Part shown: positions 43,987-54,810 of the stretch, in pieces
Position numbering within the stretch: position 1 is the first letter of the stretch
How the letters are laid out: each line of letters opens with the position of its first letter
Assembly (NCBI RefSeq): GCF_013155295.1
Contig: NZ_JABJXT010000001.1
Coordinates: 124,001-188,000 of the forward strand
Reading direction: 5' to 3'
Length of the DNA stretch: 64,000 nt
Source: Pseudogemmobacter hezensis
GTDB lineage: Bacteria > Pseudomonadota > Alphaproteobacteria > Rhodobacterales > Rhodobacteraceae
Made by a program: the position numbers and the translations under genes
Notes under the pieces: model-generated
Database searches by the model: none
What the model saw: the letters and a program-made list of their open reading frames with translations, nothing else
Told to the model about the DNA's origin: nothing

Positions 43987-44333
43987 TCGCAGCCGTCGCT
44001 GTCAACAGCGCTGGCGCGGCAAGGGGCAACCCCGTCGCGTCAGTGCAGATCGTGCAGGGCAAAATGGGCACATTTTAATCACAATATTGTGGATATGGCC
44101 CTTAGTTTACGGAAATCCTGGGACATGGTGATTTAAACCTTGCCCCGGCCCGCAGCCACGCGGCACAAAGGCGGCTTATGTATAAAAGTCTCCGACGAAC
44201 CCTCTCATTCCTATGATGGTTGTGCGGTTCGGGATCTGTCAGGGCCTATGGGCCCCAGCGGCCACTTGCCCGACAGCCCGGCCAGCCCCATCTGAGAGTG
44301 TCGTAAACGGTGCAGGTGTAAACGGTCATAAAA
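43987..44333. other. Non-coding stretch before the NUDIX gene
   Basis: 347 bases without a supported gene. The part from 44060 to 44210 is relatively AT-rich (CATTTTAATCACAATATTGTGG; TTGTGGATATGG; TATGTATAAAAGTC) and probably carries the promoter of the rightward NUDIX gene. The short palindrome CACAATATTGTG lies at 44081-44092 and could be an operator. Confidence 0.5.
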
Positions 44334-44828
44334 ATGAACAAACAGGTCAGGTTCGGGCAGCAGGAACGTCGGTTGGAACCAAAATCGCAGCTTGCCGCAT
44401 TGTGCTGGAGTGATGGGAAAGATGGCAGGCGGGTTCTGCTGATCACCAGCCGGGATACCGGCCGCTGGGTTTTGCCCAAGGGCTGGCCGATGAAAGATCG
44501 CAGCTTTGCCGAAGCCGCCCGGATCGAGGCCTGGGAAGAGGCAGGCGTCACTGGCACGATCAGTGAAACTGCGCTTGGGCAATATGCCTATGACAAGGTG
44601 ATCTGCCGCGAAGCCGACCTTGCGCAGGCATGCGAGGTTGAGGTTTTTGCGCTGAAGGTGGCCAGCCTGGCGCGCAAATACCCGGAACATCGGCAGCGCC
44701 GCCGCAAGTGGTTCAGCCCGGAAAAAGCCGCCCGCAAAGTGGACGAGCCAGAACTGCGTCAGCTGATCCTGGATTTTGGGGCGGCCGCACCTGCGGCAGA
44801 TGCCAGCATGCCCGAAGGCCATATCTGA
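44334..44828 (+). CDS. NUDIX hydrolase
   Basis: 164 residues. The NUDIX box is GWPMKDRSFAEAARIEAWEEAG, with the normally conserved Arg before the first Glu replaced by Ile, but both metal-binding Glu pairs kept. PKGWPMKD is like the diadenosine- or diphosphoinositol-polyphosphate hydrolases (DIPP type). It cleaves nucleoside diphosphate-X bonds; the substrate is not known. Start ATG 44334. Confidence 0.88.
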   Translation: MNKQVRFGQQERRLEPKSQLAALCWSDGKDGRRVLLITSRDTGRWVLPKGWPMKDRSFAEAARIEAWEEAGVTGTISETALGQYAYDKVICREADLAQACEVEVFALKVASLARKYPEHRQRRRKWFSPEKAARKVDEPELRQLILDFGAAAPAADASMPEGHI

Positions 44829-45021
44829 CATCCTGAGCTGCGCCCATTGGCCAGGTTCGGGGCTGCGGCTAGGGCTTGCAACAGCTATGCGGCAAACAGC
44901 GCGGGAACTGGGTATTGGGTATTGGACAGTGAGCACTGGGCACTGGCCATAGCTTGACCATGACGGGCGAAAGTTTAGCTTATGACAAAGCTTAGACGCG
45001 CCGACAGAAGGTTTTAAGACA

Positions 45022-45561
45022 ATGATCCGCTATGCGCTGCGTTGCGACGCTGACCACGGCTTTGAAAGCTGGTTCGCAGATGCGGCGGCCTTTGACACTC
45101 TGGCCCAGGCCGGGCAGCTTTCCTGCCCGCTTTGTGGCAGCGCGAAAATCTCCAAGGCGCTGATGGTGCCCTCGGTCCGCCCCGCGCGCAATGCACCCCC
45201 TGGGCGACAGGGCACGGCGGATGACGTGTCGCGCCCGGCTGCGGCTGAGGCCGCCGGCGGGCATAGCAGCGAAAAGCCCAGGGGTGCCAGCGGGCAAGCG
45301 ACAGGACAGGCGGCGGCGCATCAGATCTCGGAACGCCTGGGCGAGCTGGAACAGGCAATCGCCGCCCTGCGCCGCGAGGTCGAGCAAAACTCGGACTATG
45401 TCGGCAAAGATTTCGCCACTGAGGCGCGGCGGATCCATGCAGGCGAAGCCGCAGAGCGGCCGATCTACGGCGAGGCCAAAGCAGATGAAGCGCGTCAGCT
45501 GATCGAGGAAGGGGTGCAGATCATGCCTCTTCCCTTCATCCCACGCCGCAAAACGAACTGA
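45022..45561 (+). CDS. DUF1178 family protein
   Basis: 179 residues. The N-terminal zinc-ribbon-like part MIRYALRCDADHGFESWFADAAAFD, then LSCPLCGSAKISKALMVPSV, is the DUF1178 hallmark with CxxC. A Pro/Ala-rich middle follows. The C-terminus has the family end YGKDFATEARRIHAGEA-like segment (here VGKDFATEARRIHAGEAAER) and IYGEAKADEARQLIEEGV. Function unknown; alphaproteobacterial and betaproteobacterial family. Confidence 0.92.
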   Translation: MIRYALRCDADHGFESWFADAAAFDTLAQAGQLSCPLCGSAKISKALMVPSVRPARNAPPGRQGTADDVSRPAAAEAAGGHSSEKPRGASGQATGQAAAHQISERLGELEQAIAALRREVEQNSDYVGKDFATEARRIHAGEAAERPIYGEAKADEARQLIEEGVQIMPLPFIPRRKTN

Positions 45562-45726
45562 GAACCGCCCCACTCTGTCAGCCGGGCCTCGAAACAGAGC
45601 GCCCCGCCGCCCCTTACGACACGCGGCCCCACTCGACAGAGATCCCCACACGACGGACAGCCCCCACACGAAGGGCAGAATAGCTGAGCGCCCGGGCGCC
45701 CCCCGATCAATCAGGATCAACCAGGA

Positions 45727-46224
45727 TCAATAAATGTAGCGGATCTGCTCGGTCCAGAAGCGTTCCATACGACGCAGGGCGGTATTGATCTCATCCATGC
45801 CACTGACATCGATCACCGCGCGTTTTTCCAGACCATCGGCATGCCGGTGGAACAGATCCCCCACCTGATCGCGCAGGATCCGGCCCTTCTCCGTCAGCCG
45901 CACCCTGACCGATCTGCGGTCAATCTCAGAGCGCTGGTGATGCATATAGCCCAGATCCACCAGTTTTTTCAGATTATAGCTGACGTTCGAGCCCTGATAG
46001 TAACCACGGCTTTTCAGCTCGCCCGCAGTAACCTCATTTTCACCGATATTGAACAACAACAGCGCCTGAACCGGATTGACCTCAAGCACGCGCAGACGCT
46101 CGAACTCATCCTTGATGACATCCAGCAGCAATCTGTGCAGGCGTTCTACCAGGCCCAGATTGTCGAGATAGCAGGAGAGGAACGCTTTCTGCGATCCATC
46201 GAGAACCGATTGATGGAGGGACAT
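45727..46224 (-). CDS. ldtR: MarR-family regulator, LdtR type
   Basis: 165 residues from ATG 46224; an upstream in-frame ATG at 46278 is less likely. The winged helix has LEVNPVQALLLFNIGENEVTAGELKSRGYYQGSNVSYNLKKLVDLGY, which matches LdtR, a MarR protein of alphaproteobacteria (known from Liberibacter and Sinorhizobium) that controls L,D-transpeptidase and stress tolerance. RSEIDRRSVRVRLTEKG is the wing. No L,D-transpeptidase gene lies nearby, so the target would be elsewhere. Confidence 0.82.
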   Translation of the reverse strand: MSLHQSVLDGSQKAFLSCYLDNLGLVERLHRLLLDVIKDEFERLRVLEVNPVQALLLFNIGENEVTAGELKSRGYYQGSNVSYNLKKLVDLGYMHHQRSEIDRRSVRVRLTEKGRILRDQVGDLFHRHADGLEKRAVIDVSGMDEINTALRRMERFWTEQIRYIY

Positions 46225-46400
46225 GCTTACTTTGACTCCGCACTGAACAGACAGGCACAGAATCGCAACAAAGCACAAACATTCCGTAAACTCGCAGCGA
46301 TTTTGCCGCTATTTTTCCAAATCAGTCCCGCCCGGTCAAAACCAGTTCAACCGCATGTTTTACAACAAAAAAAGCCCGGATCTGCCTTCATCGCCGGATC

Positions 46401-46686
46401 TTAGCCCTGGCCTTGCAGCCGCATGCGGGCAAATTCCGCGATCCGGGGCAAGAGCGGCTGGCTCCAGCCTGGCGCCTCTGCAATGCCCAGAACCCAGGTC
46501 AGAAGATCATGGTCATTTTCCGACAGCAGGCGGTCATAAAGGTCCAGCTCAGCGGCGCTCAGCGCCTCAAGGCCAGTATCGGCAAAGGGGCCCAGCACCA
46601 GATCCATCTCTTTGATGCCGCGCCGCCAGCTGCGCATCCGCATCCGCTTCAGCCGCGCCTCATGGCTTTCGCCGGGGATCGCCCCC

Positions 46687-46700
<14 letters not shown>
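46401..46700 (-). CDS. sdhE: Succinate dehydrogenase flavin assembly factor SdhE
   Basis: 99 residues, the normal size. The motif MRSWRRGIKEMDLVLGPFAD holds the conserved RGxxE needed to help covalent FAD attachment to SdhA. LYDRLLSENDHDLLTWVLGI is the second family block. It overlaps the upstream HTH gene by 14 bp, so translation is probably coupled. Confidence 0.93.
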
Positions 46701-48506
<1,806 letters not shown>

Positions 48507-48555
48507 GACCCCGTATCAAAGTCTGGTGTAACGATCTGCTGGCAGTATTTTGCCT

Positions 48556-48590
48556 CCCAAAGCCGGGCCTTTTCATCCCCCGGCTTTGGG
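48556..48590 (+). terminator. Hairpin after aspC
   Basis: Perfect 12-bp stem CCCAAAGCCGGG (48556-48567) with CCCGGCTTTGGG (48579-48590), 11-base loop CCTTTTCATCC. Only a weak T-rich tail follows, so termination may be partial. Confidence 0.6.
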
Positions 48591-48664
48591 GTCAGATATT
48601 TCGATCCGAACCCGTCCCGTTTGATACAGCCATAAAGATACCGACATAAAAGAGAGCAGCATCA

Positions 48665-49069
48665 ATGTCCGACCGCCTGCCCCCCTATTACTTCCGCATC
48701 CGCGAGAATGGCGCTGCGGTCTGCCGGGTCGATACCGAGAACCGCCAGCGCCGGATCGAGCTGGAAGAAATCGCCGTCGTCAATGTGAAGAACGGCAATA
48801 TCCGCCCGCATGGCGACTATGAGCTGACCGAGGACGACCTCGGGGCGATCAACACCTGGCTGACCGAGCGCCGCGCCTTGCTGGAAAGCCGCGAGACCGA
48901 TGACATCCTGCGGGCGGTCGATCACCTGAACCTGACCGCACAATGGGCGCAATCAAAGGCCAGCGCGGATCAGCTTGAGGCGGTGACCGACACGCTTTTG
49001 CTGGCGATGCATGACCTGCGCAGCGTGCTGGTGCGCAAAAAAGCCGAACGGCTGGGCAACCAGGACTGA
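48665..49069 (+). CDS. Conserved protein of unknown function
   Basis: 134 residues from ATG 48665 (AGAGAG upstream). The N-terminal half is beta-rich (YYFRIRENGAAVCRVDTENRQRRIELEEIAVVNVKNGNIRP) and the C-terminal half is helical (LTEDDLGAINTWLTERRALLE; LEAVTDTLLLAMHDLRSVLVRKKAERL). No membrane or export signal. It looks like a small cytoplasmic protein conserved in related Rhodobacteraceae, with no named domain known to me. Confidence 0.8.
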   Translation: MSDRLPPYYFRIRENGAAVCRVDTENRQRRIELEEIAVVNVKNGNIRPHGDYELTEDDLGAINTWLTERRALLESRETDDILRAVDHLNLTAQWAQSKASADQLEAVTDTLLLAMHDLRSVLVRKKAERLGNQD

Positions 49070-49090
49070 GCCAGGGCGCAACCAGGCCCG

Positions 49091-49187
49091 GGCCATGACT
49101 GGCCATGACTGGCCGGGGACTGAGCCGGGAACAGGACCATGGCTGAACCAGAGACGGCCCCATGACTGAGCCATGACTGGGCCGGGC
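49091..49187. repeat. Short degenerate tandem repeats
   Basis: The unit GGCCATGACT occurs twice in tandem (49091-49110), then related pieces GGACTGAGCCGGGAACAGGA, CCATGGCTGAACCAGAGACG and CATGACTGAGCCATGACTGG fill the region up to 49187. The core TGACTG(A/G)GCC recurs about every 10-30 bp. It lies between the unknown gene and the leftward ferredoxin gene. No function known. Confidence 0.6.
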
Positions 49188-49280
49188 CATCAACAGGGCG
49201 CGACCAGAACTGCGCCGCGCCCTGGCCTGAACAGCACCGCCCGCTGGTGGTGGCGCGGGGCTTTCGCCCCGGGGCCTGCC

Positions 49281-50006
<726 letters not shown>

Positions 50007-50621
50007 ATGAAGGCGCATCCCCCCGCACATACGGCCCCTGGCCATGAAGCGCCCGCTTTCCGGCGCGACCAGGCCTTACTGCGCGCGGGCTGGCTGGCGG
50101 CCGGTCTCGCGCTGATGGGTTGCCTCGCGCTGATGGGTTGCACGGGGGGCGGCGTGCCACTGGCCCCGGTCCAGGCCGATCTCTCGGCAGAGCTGATCGA
50201 CCTGAAGGGAAAGCCCGGCCCGCCGAAATCGCCGAAAGGCGCCTGCTGGCAATCCGATATCCGCCCCGCCGTGATTGAGACCGTGACCGAGCAGGTGCTG
50301 GTCTCGCCCGAGGTCCGCGATGAGGCGGGCAATATCACCAGCCCCGCCACCGTCAGCACCGAGGCCCGCCAGCGCATCATCGAAGAGCGTGGCCTTGTCT
50401 GGTTCCAAAGCCCCTGCCCCGAAGAAATGACCCCCGAATTCATCGCCACATTGCAAAGGGCGCTGAAGGCGCGCGGGCTATATCTGCAGCCGCTGACCGG
50501 GGTGATGGATGGCCCGACCCGCGCAGCCCTGCGCCGCTGGCAAAGCAGTCGCGGCCTGAACAGCGACCATCTCTCGCTGGCCGGGGCCCGTGATCTGGGC
50601 CTTGTCATCGGCAAATTCTGA
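50007..50621 (+). CDS. Peptidoglycan-binding lipoprotein
   Basis: 204 residues. After a charged N-terminal part (1-26) comes a signal with two consecutive lipoboxes, LALMGC-LALMGC, encoded by a perfect 18-bp duplication; lipidation could occur on either cysteine (39 or 45). The middle part (ELIDLKGKPGPPKSPKGACWQSDIRPAVIETVTEQVLV) is known in Rhodobacteraceae wall proteins. The C-terminal PG_binding_1 domain (about 143-190, PEFIATLQRALKARGLYLQPLTGVMDGPTRAALRRWQ) binds peptidoglycan. Likely an outer-membrane lipoprotein that tethers the wall. Confidence 0.85.
   Translation: MKAHPPAHTAPGHEAPAFRRDQALLRAGWLAAGLALMGCLALMGCTGGGVPLAPVQADLSAELIDLKGKPGPPKSPKGACWQSDIRPAVIETVTEQVLVSPEVRDEAGNITSPATVSTEARQRIIEERGLVWFQSPCPEEMTPEFIATLQRALKARGLYLQPLTGVMDGPTRAALRRWQSSRGLNSDHLSLAGARDLGLVIGKF
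50106..50141 (+). repeat. Perfect 18-bp tandem duplication in the lipobox
   Basis: The unit CTCGCGCTGATGGGTTGC is present at 50106-50123 and again at 50124-50141 without any change. It encodes LALMGC twice, so the signal peptide carries two lipoboxes in a row. Confidence 0.95.
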
Positions 50622-50729
50622 CCCCCCAAGGCTGAGCGTGCGATACTGCCCCCAGGCGGACCATGCCGGAACCAGGGCCAGAACAGCACCCGGGCATCGG
50701 CACGAAAAGCCGAACAGAACAAAGAGAAA

Positions 50730-50753
50730 GGCGGCAGGGATTGCCCCGCCGCC
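50730..50753 (-). terminator. Rho-independent terminator of degP
   Basis: Reading leftward, a 10-bp stem GGCGGCGGGG / CCCTGCCGCC (one G.U) with loop CAAT is followed by TTTCTCTTTG. It lies 37 bp beyond the degP stop. Confidence 0.88.
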
Positions 50754-50789
50754 CTTCAGTGCCGCCACCTTTCAGGGTGAAAGCCGCGT

Positions 50790-52280
50790 TCAGTTCACCA
50801 GCAGCGCCACAAAACGCTGATCGCCGCCACGGCTGAAGCGCAGCAGAACCGATTTGCGGCCTGCCTTTTTGGCATCCTCGATCCGGTCTTTCAGATCCTG
50901 CGCCCGGGTGATCTTTTGCTGGCTGACCTCGGTGATCACATCGCCTTCGCGCAGGCCCTTGGTCCAGGCCTCGGACGACTGATCGACGCCCGTGACCAGC
51001 AGCCCCTCAGTGGTGGGCGGCAGGCCATGCTCGTCGCGCAGCGCATCGGTAACAGGCTGCAGCGCAAGGCCCAGGACCTCCAGCTGGCCTGCCTCTTCCT
51101 GCTGCTCTTCGGGCGCGCCCGGATCAACGGCAGGATCGGCCTCTTCGCGCCGCCCCAGCGTGACATTCAGCGTTTCCGAGCGGCCTTCGCGCAGCACCAC
51201 CACAGGCACCGCCTCGCCCACGGGCGCATCAGCCACCCGCCGCGTCAGATCGCCCGCGCTTTTCACGTCCTGGCCGTTGAACAGCTGGATCACATCGCCC
51301 GACAGCATGCCCGCATCCTTCGCCGGACCGTCAGGCACATCGGTGACCAGCGCCCCGCTGGCCGCCGCCATCCCCATCGCCTCGGCGATATCGGGGGTGA
51401 CGTCCTGGATGCGCACACCCAGCCAGCCGCGCCGCGTCTCGCCATATTGCTTCAGCTGATCGACGACCTTGGTGACCACATTCGAGGCCATCGAGAAACC
51501 GATCCCGATAGAGCCGCCGGTCGGCGAGAGAATCGCGGTATTCACCCCGATCACCTGGCCATCCATATTGAACAAAGGCCCGCCCGAGTTGCCCCGGTTG
51601 ATCGCGGCATCGGTCTGCAGGTAGTCGTCATAGGTGCCCGAAAGCTCGCGGTTGCGCGCCGAGACGATGCCCGCGGAAACCGAGAAGCCCTGGCCCAGCG
51701 GGTTGCCCATCGCCACGACCCAGTCGCCCACACGGGCCAGATCGGAATTGCCAAAGCTGACGAAGGGCAGCGGCTTGTCGGTCTCAACCTTCAGAAGCGC
51801 GATATCGGTCTGCGGATCGGTGCCAACCAGTTTCGCAGGCAGCTTTTCACCGCCGAAAAACTCGATGGTGATCTCATCGGCGCCTTTGATCACGTGATCA
51901 TTGGTGACGATATAGCCATCCTCCGAGATCACAAAGCCAGAGCCAAGCGCCTCAGACCTTTGCGGGCCGGAATTGCCCTCACCGCCGAAGTCGCGGAAGA
52001 AATCCTCAAGCGGGCTGCCCTTGGGCGCCATCGGACCGCCGCCCGAGGGGCGCGAGACCATCGAGGATGTGGTGATATTGACCACCGAGGGGCTGATCTT
52101 ATCGGCCAGCTCGGCAAAGCTTTCCGGGGCGCTAAAAGCCATCACCGGGACGGGCGCGGTAAAGCTGAGCCCGGTCGAAAGCGCAAGCGCAAGCAGCGTG
52201 CCCCCGGTCAGGCGGCGGCGCAGCCCCGTGCGGGCAGGTGCCAGGGCAGGCAGGGTCATTTCAGTTCTGGAGCGGGACAA
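50790..52280 (-). CDS. degP: Do-family periplasmic serine protease DegP/HtrA
   Basis: 496 residues if translation starts at TTG 52280, which lies 7 bases after AGGAG; the ATG at 52259 has no ribosome-binding site. Signal peptide (GGTLLALALSTGLSFTAPVPVMAFS), then trypsin-like domain with triad His129 (TNDHVIKG), Asp159 (TDIALLKV) and Ser232 (GNSGGPLF), then two PDZ domains (about 270-360 and 395-490). It degrades or refolds damaged envelope proteins. It follows hflK-hflC on the same strand, a usual alphaproteobacterial order. Confidence 0.95.
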   Translation of the reverse strand: MSRSRTEMTLPALAPARTGLRRRLTGGTLLALALSTGLSFTAPVPVMAFSAPESFAELADKISPSVVNITTSSMVSRPSGGGPMAPKGSPLEDFFRDFGGEGNSGPQRSEALGSGFVISEDGYIVTNDHVIKGADEITIEFFGGEKLPAKLVGTDPQTDIALLKVETDKPLPFVSFGNSDLARVGDWVVAMGNPLGQGFSVSAGIVSARNRELSGTYDDYLQTDAAINRGNSGGPLFNMDGQVIGVNTAILSPTGGSIGIGFSMASNVVTKVVDQLKQYGETRRGWLGVRIQDVTPDIAEAMGMAAASGALVTDVPDGPAKDAGMLSGDVIQLFNGQDVKSAGDLTRRVADAPVGEAVPVVVLREGRSETLNVTLGRREEADPAVDPGAPEEQQEEAGQLEVLGLALQPVTDALRDEHGLPPTTEGLLVTGVDQSSEAWTKGLREGDVITEVSQQKITRAQDLKDRIEDAKKAGRKSVLLRFSRGGDQRFVALLVN

Positions 52281-52483
52281 ATCTGGTCTCCTTTGGACAT
52301 GCAACCGGATCGGCCGGGAGTGGAGTCGCCATGGCCGCATCCTTCCGGTTCAGGACATAACAAACTCTGAGCCAAAGCCCAGCGCAATGCAAACCCCGTC
52401 GCGCTTTGTCAAAGCGGCGTGAACGGGCCGGATCAGTGGGACAGGACAACGGGGCGGCCTGTGAACAAACGGAAAGGCGCATG

Positions 52484-52516
52484 AAAAAAGGGCCAGCCCC
52501 GGGGCCGGCCCTTTTT
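52484..52516 (-). terminator. Terminator between hflC and degP
   Basis: A palindromic hairpin of about 32 bp, AAAAAGGGCCAGCCCC (52485-52500) against GGGGCCGGCCCTTTTT (52501-52516), with one mismatch. A-run and T-run on both sides make it bidirectional. It means degP probably has its own promoter as well. Confidence 0.85.
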
Positions 52517-52560
52517 GTTTTCCACCATCGGCCCTGGGGAAAGCCCAGGGACCAGGCCGC

Positions 52561-53499
52561 TTACTCAACCACCGCCGGAGCAGGCTGCTGCGCGGGCTGC
52601 GCTGCGGGCGCGGCAGGCGCCGGTGCAGCCGGTTCGGCCTCGCCCGGCGAGCGCAGATAGGTGAAGAAGTCGCTGTCAGGCTTCATCACCACCGAAGAGT
52701 TCTGCCCTTTCAGCGATTGCTCATATGCAGAAAGCGAGCGGATAAAGGCGAAGAACTCGGGGTCCTGGCCATAGGCCTCGGCCAGGATCGCGTTGCGTTC
52801 GGCATCGGCCTCACCACGGATCACCTCGGCGCTGCGGCGCGCGAAAGAGGTTTCCTCGACCACGGTCCGGTCTGCGGCAGCGCGCACACGCTGCGCAGCC
52901 TCGCCACCGCGGGCGATTTCATCCGCCGCCTCACGGTCACGCTCCGAGCGCATGCGATCAAACGTAGCCTTGAGGTTGGCATCAGGCAGGTCGGTGCGGG
53001 TCAGACGCACGTCGATCACCTCAACGCCCAGCGACTGCGCCTCGCGCCTTGCGATGGTCAGGATCTCGCCCATCAGCGCATTGCGGTCCTGGCTGAGAAC
53101 GCGGTCCTGGGTCGTATTGCCCAGCACCTCTGGGATCGCCTGCTGCAGGATGTTGTTCAAAAGCACCTGGGCGCGGTCTTCGGCCCCTGCCCCAACCGCC
53201 TGGCGGAAGGCCTGCAGATTGGTGATCCGCCAGCGGGCAAAGGCATCCACAACCAGACGACGGTCGGACAGCAGCGTCACCTCGATCGGCGCGGTTTTCA
53301 GCCCGAGGATACGGTCTTCATAATAGACCACCTCCTGGATGAAGGGCATCTTAAAGCCCAGACCCGCCTCTTCCTTGACCTGTTTGACCTGGCCAAACTG
53401 CAGCACCAGCGCTTTCTTACGCTCATCCACGATAAAGACCGAGGACAGCGCGGTCACCAGCAGCGCGACAAGAACCGGAACAATGACAATCGCACGCAT
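52561..53499 (-). CDS. hflC: HflC, membrane protease regulator (SPFH/prohibitin)
   Basis: 312 residues. One N-terminal membrane helix (IVIVPVLVALLVTALSSVFIV, about 4-24), then the SPFH/band 7 domain (DERKKALVLQFGQVKQVKEEAGLGFKMPF; RRLVVDAFARWRITN) and a long helix rich in Glu/Arg (ERDREAADEIARGGEAAQRVRAAADRTVVEE). With HflK it forms the large periplasmic-side cage that controls the FtsH protease. Start ATG 53499 shares one base with the hflK stop. C-terminal Pro/Ala-rich tail. Confidence 0.96.
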   Translation of the reverse strand: MRAIVIVPVLVALLVTALSSVFIVDERKKALVLQFGQVKQVKEEAGLGFKMPFIQEVVYYEDRILGLKTAPIEVTLLSDRRLVVDAFARWRITNLQAFRQAVGAGAEDRAQVLLNNILQQAIPEVLGNTTQDRVLSQDRNALMGEILTIARREAQSLGVEVIDVRLTRTDLPDANLKATFDRMRSERDREAADEIARGGEAAQRVRAAADRTVVEETSFARRSAEVIRGEADAERNAILAEAYGQDPEFFAFIRSLSAYEQSLKGQNSSVVMKPDSDFFTYLRSPGEAEPAAPAPAAPAAQPAQQPAPAVVE

Positions 53500-54710
53500 C
53501 AGTTTGCCCCCCCTGCAGCTGCCGCAGATCCGGCAGGTGTCGCGGCAGATCCGCGTGTCAGTTCATTCAGCGGCAGGAATGGCAGCACGCCCTGGCCGCC
53601 CTCGCCCCCGCTGACACCATCAAGGATCACCTTGTTCATGCCTGCATAGACCCGCTCCATCGTTTCCAGATAGAGGCGGCGACGGGTGATTTCCGGCGCT
53701 TTGACATATTCGGCATAGACCGAGTTGAAGCGTGCAGCCTCCCCCTCGGCCGAGTTCACGGCATTGGCGCGGTAAGCCTCGGCCTCTTCGGTCAGGCGGG
53801 CGGCTTCACCGCGGGCCCCTGCCGTGGCACGGTTTGCGTAGCCATCAGCCTCGTTTTCCAGCCGCGAGCGTTCAGCCTGGGCCGATTGCACGGCGCGGAA
53901 CGCATCAGCGACATCAGCCGGAGGCTGGGCACGACGCAGGTTCACACGGATGACCTGGATCCCGGCATTATAGCTGTCCAGCGTCGATTGCACCGCGATC
54001 CGCAGATCAGAGGAAATCGCCCCCCGGTCACGGTTGAGGATCGGCGACAGTTCCGAACGCGCAATAATATCGCGCATCGCCGATTCAGCGACCGCGCGGA
54101 TGGTTTCCTCCGGATCCGCCAGGCTGAAGAGATAGGCCTGCGGATCGGTGATGTTCCAGACCACCTGGAAACCGATATCAACGACGTTCTGGTCGCGGGT
54201 CAGCATCAGCTCGCCCGAGTTGCCGTCAGCGGCACCTATATCGGTGGTGCGCTCGCCCGTCACCTGGACCTTTTCATAGGTCACGACCGGCCAGGGGGCA
54301 AAGTTCAGACCCGGATTGCCGATGCCCGAGGCCTCGCCCAGGAACAGCTCGACCGAGCGCTCTTCGGGGCGGACCGTATAGAACGACATGAAGGACCAGG
54401 CCGCCACCGCCGCCAGAGCGCCGAAAAACAGCCCCTGTTTGGTGAAGATCGGGCCAAGGCCGCCATTTTGCGGCCCGCGCGGGGCACCGCCACCATTGTT
54501 GCCACGGCCACGCCCGCCCATCAGAACGCGCAGTTGCTCCTGGCCTTTGCGCAGCAGCTCATCGACCTCGGAAACAGGCTGATTGCCCTCGCCCGGACGC
54601 CGTCCGCCATTGACGCCATTCGGATTGCGGCGCCCGTCGTCGTCAGAACCACCACGGTTACCGCCGCGCCCATCGTCGCCGCCGCCTCCGCCCCAGGGAC
54701 CTCCTGCCAT
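53499..54710 (-). CDS. hflK: HflK, membrane protease regulator (SPFH/prohibitin)
   Basis: 403 residues. A Gly/Asn/Arg-rich cytoplasmic N-terminus (GGPWGGGGGDDGRGGNRGG) is typical of HflK. A membrane helix (GLFFGALAAVAAWSFMSFYTV, about 92-112) is followed by the SPFH domain (RPEERSVELFLGEASGIGNPGLNFAPWPV; VDIGFQVVWNITDPQAYLF). It partners HflC in the FtsH-HflKC complex. Start ATG 54710. Confidence 0.96.
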   Translation of the reverse strand: MAGGPWGGGGGDDGRGGNRGGSDDDGRRNPNGVNGGRRPGEGNQPVSEVDELLRKGQEQLRVLMGGRGRGNNGGGAPRGPQNGGLGPIFTKQGLFFGALAAVAAWSFMSFYTVRPEERSVELFLGEASGIGNPGLNFAPWPVVTYEKVQVTGERTTDIGAADGNSGELMLTRDQNVVDIGFQVVWNITDPQAYLFSLADPEETIRAVAESAMRDIIARSELSPILNRDRGAISSDLRIAVQSTLDSYNAGIQVIRVNLRRAQPPADVADAFRAVQSAQAERSRLENEADGYANRATAGARGEAARLTEEAEAYRANAVNSAEGEAARFNSVYAEYVKAPEITRRRLYLETMERVYAGMNKVILDGVSGGEGGQGVLPFLPLNELTRGSAATPAGSAAAAGGAN

Positions 54711-54810
54711 TATATGTCCTTTTCCTTCAATATTTTCAAAGTCTCAGTTGTGCATTCCGGCCGGATTTTCAAGCGGAACCCCGCCAGTTGCCCGCCCGGT
54801 CGCGGAAAAT

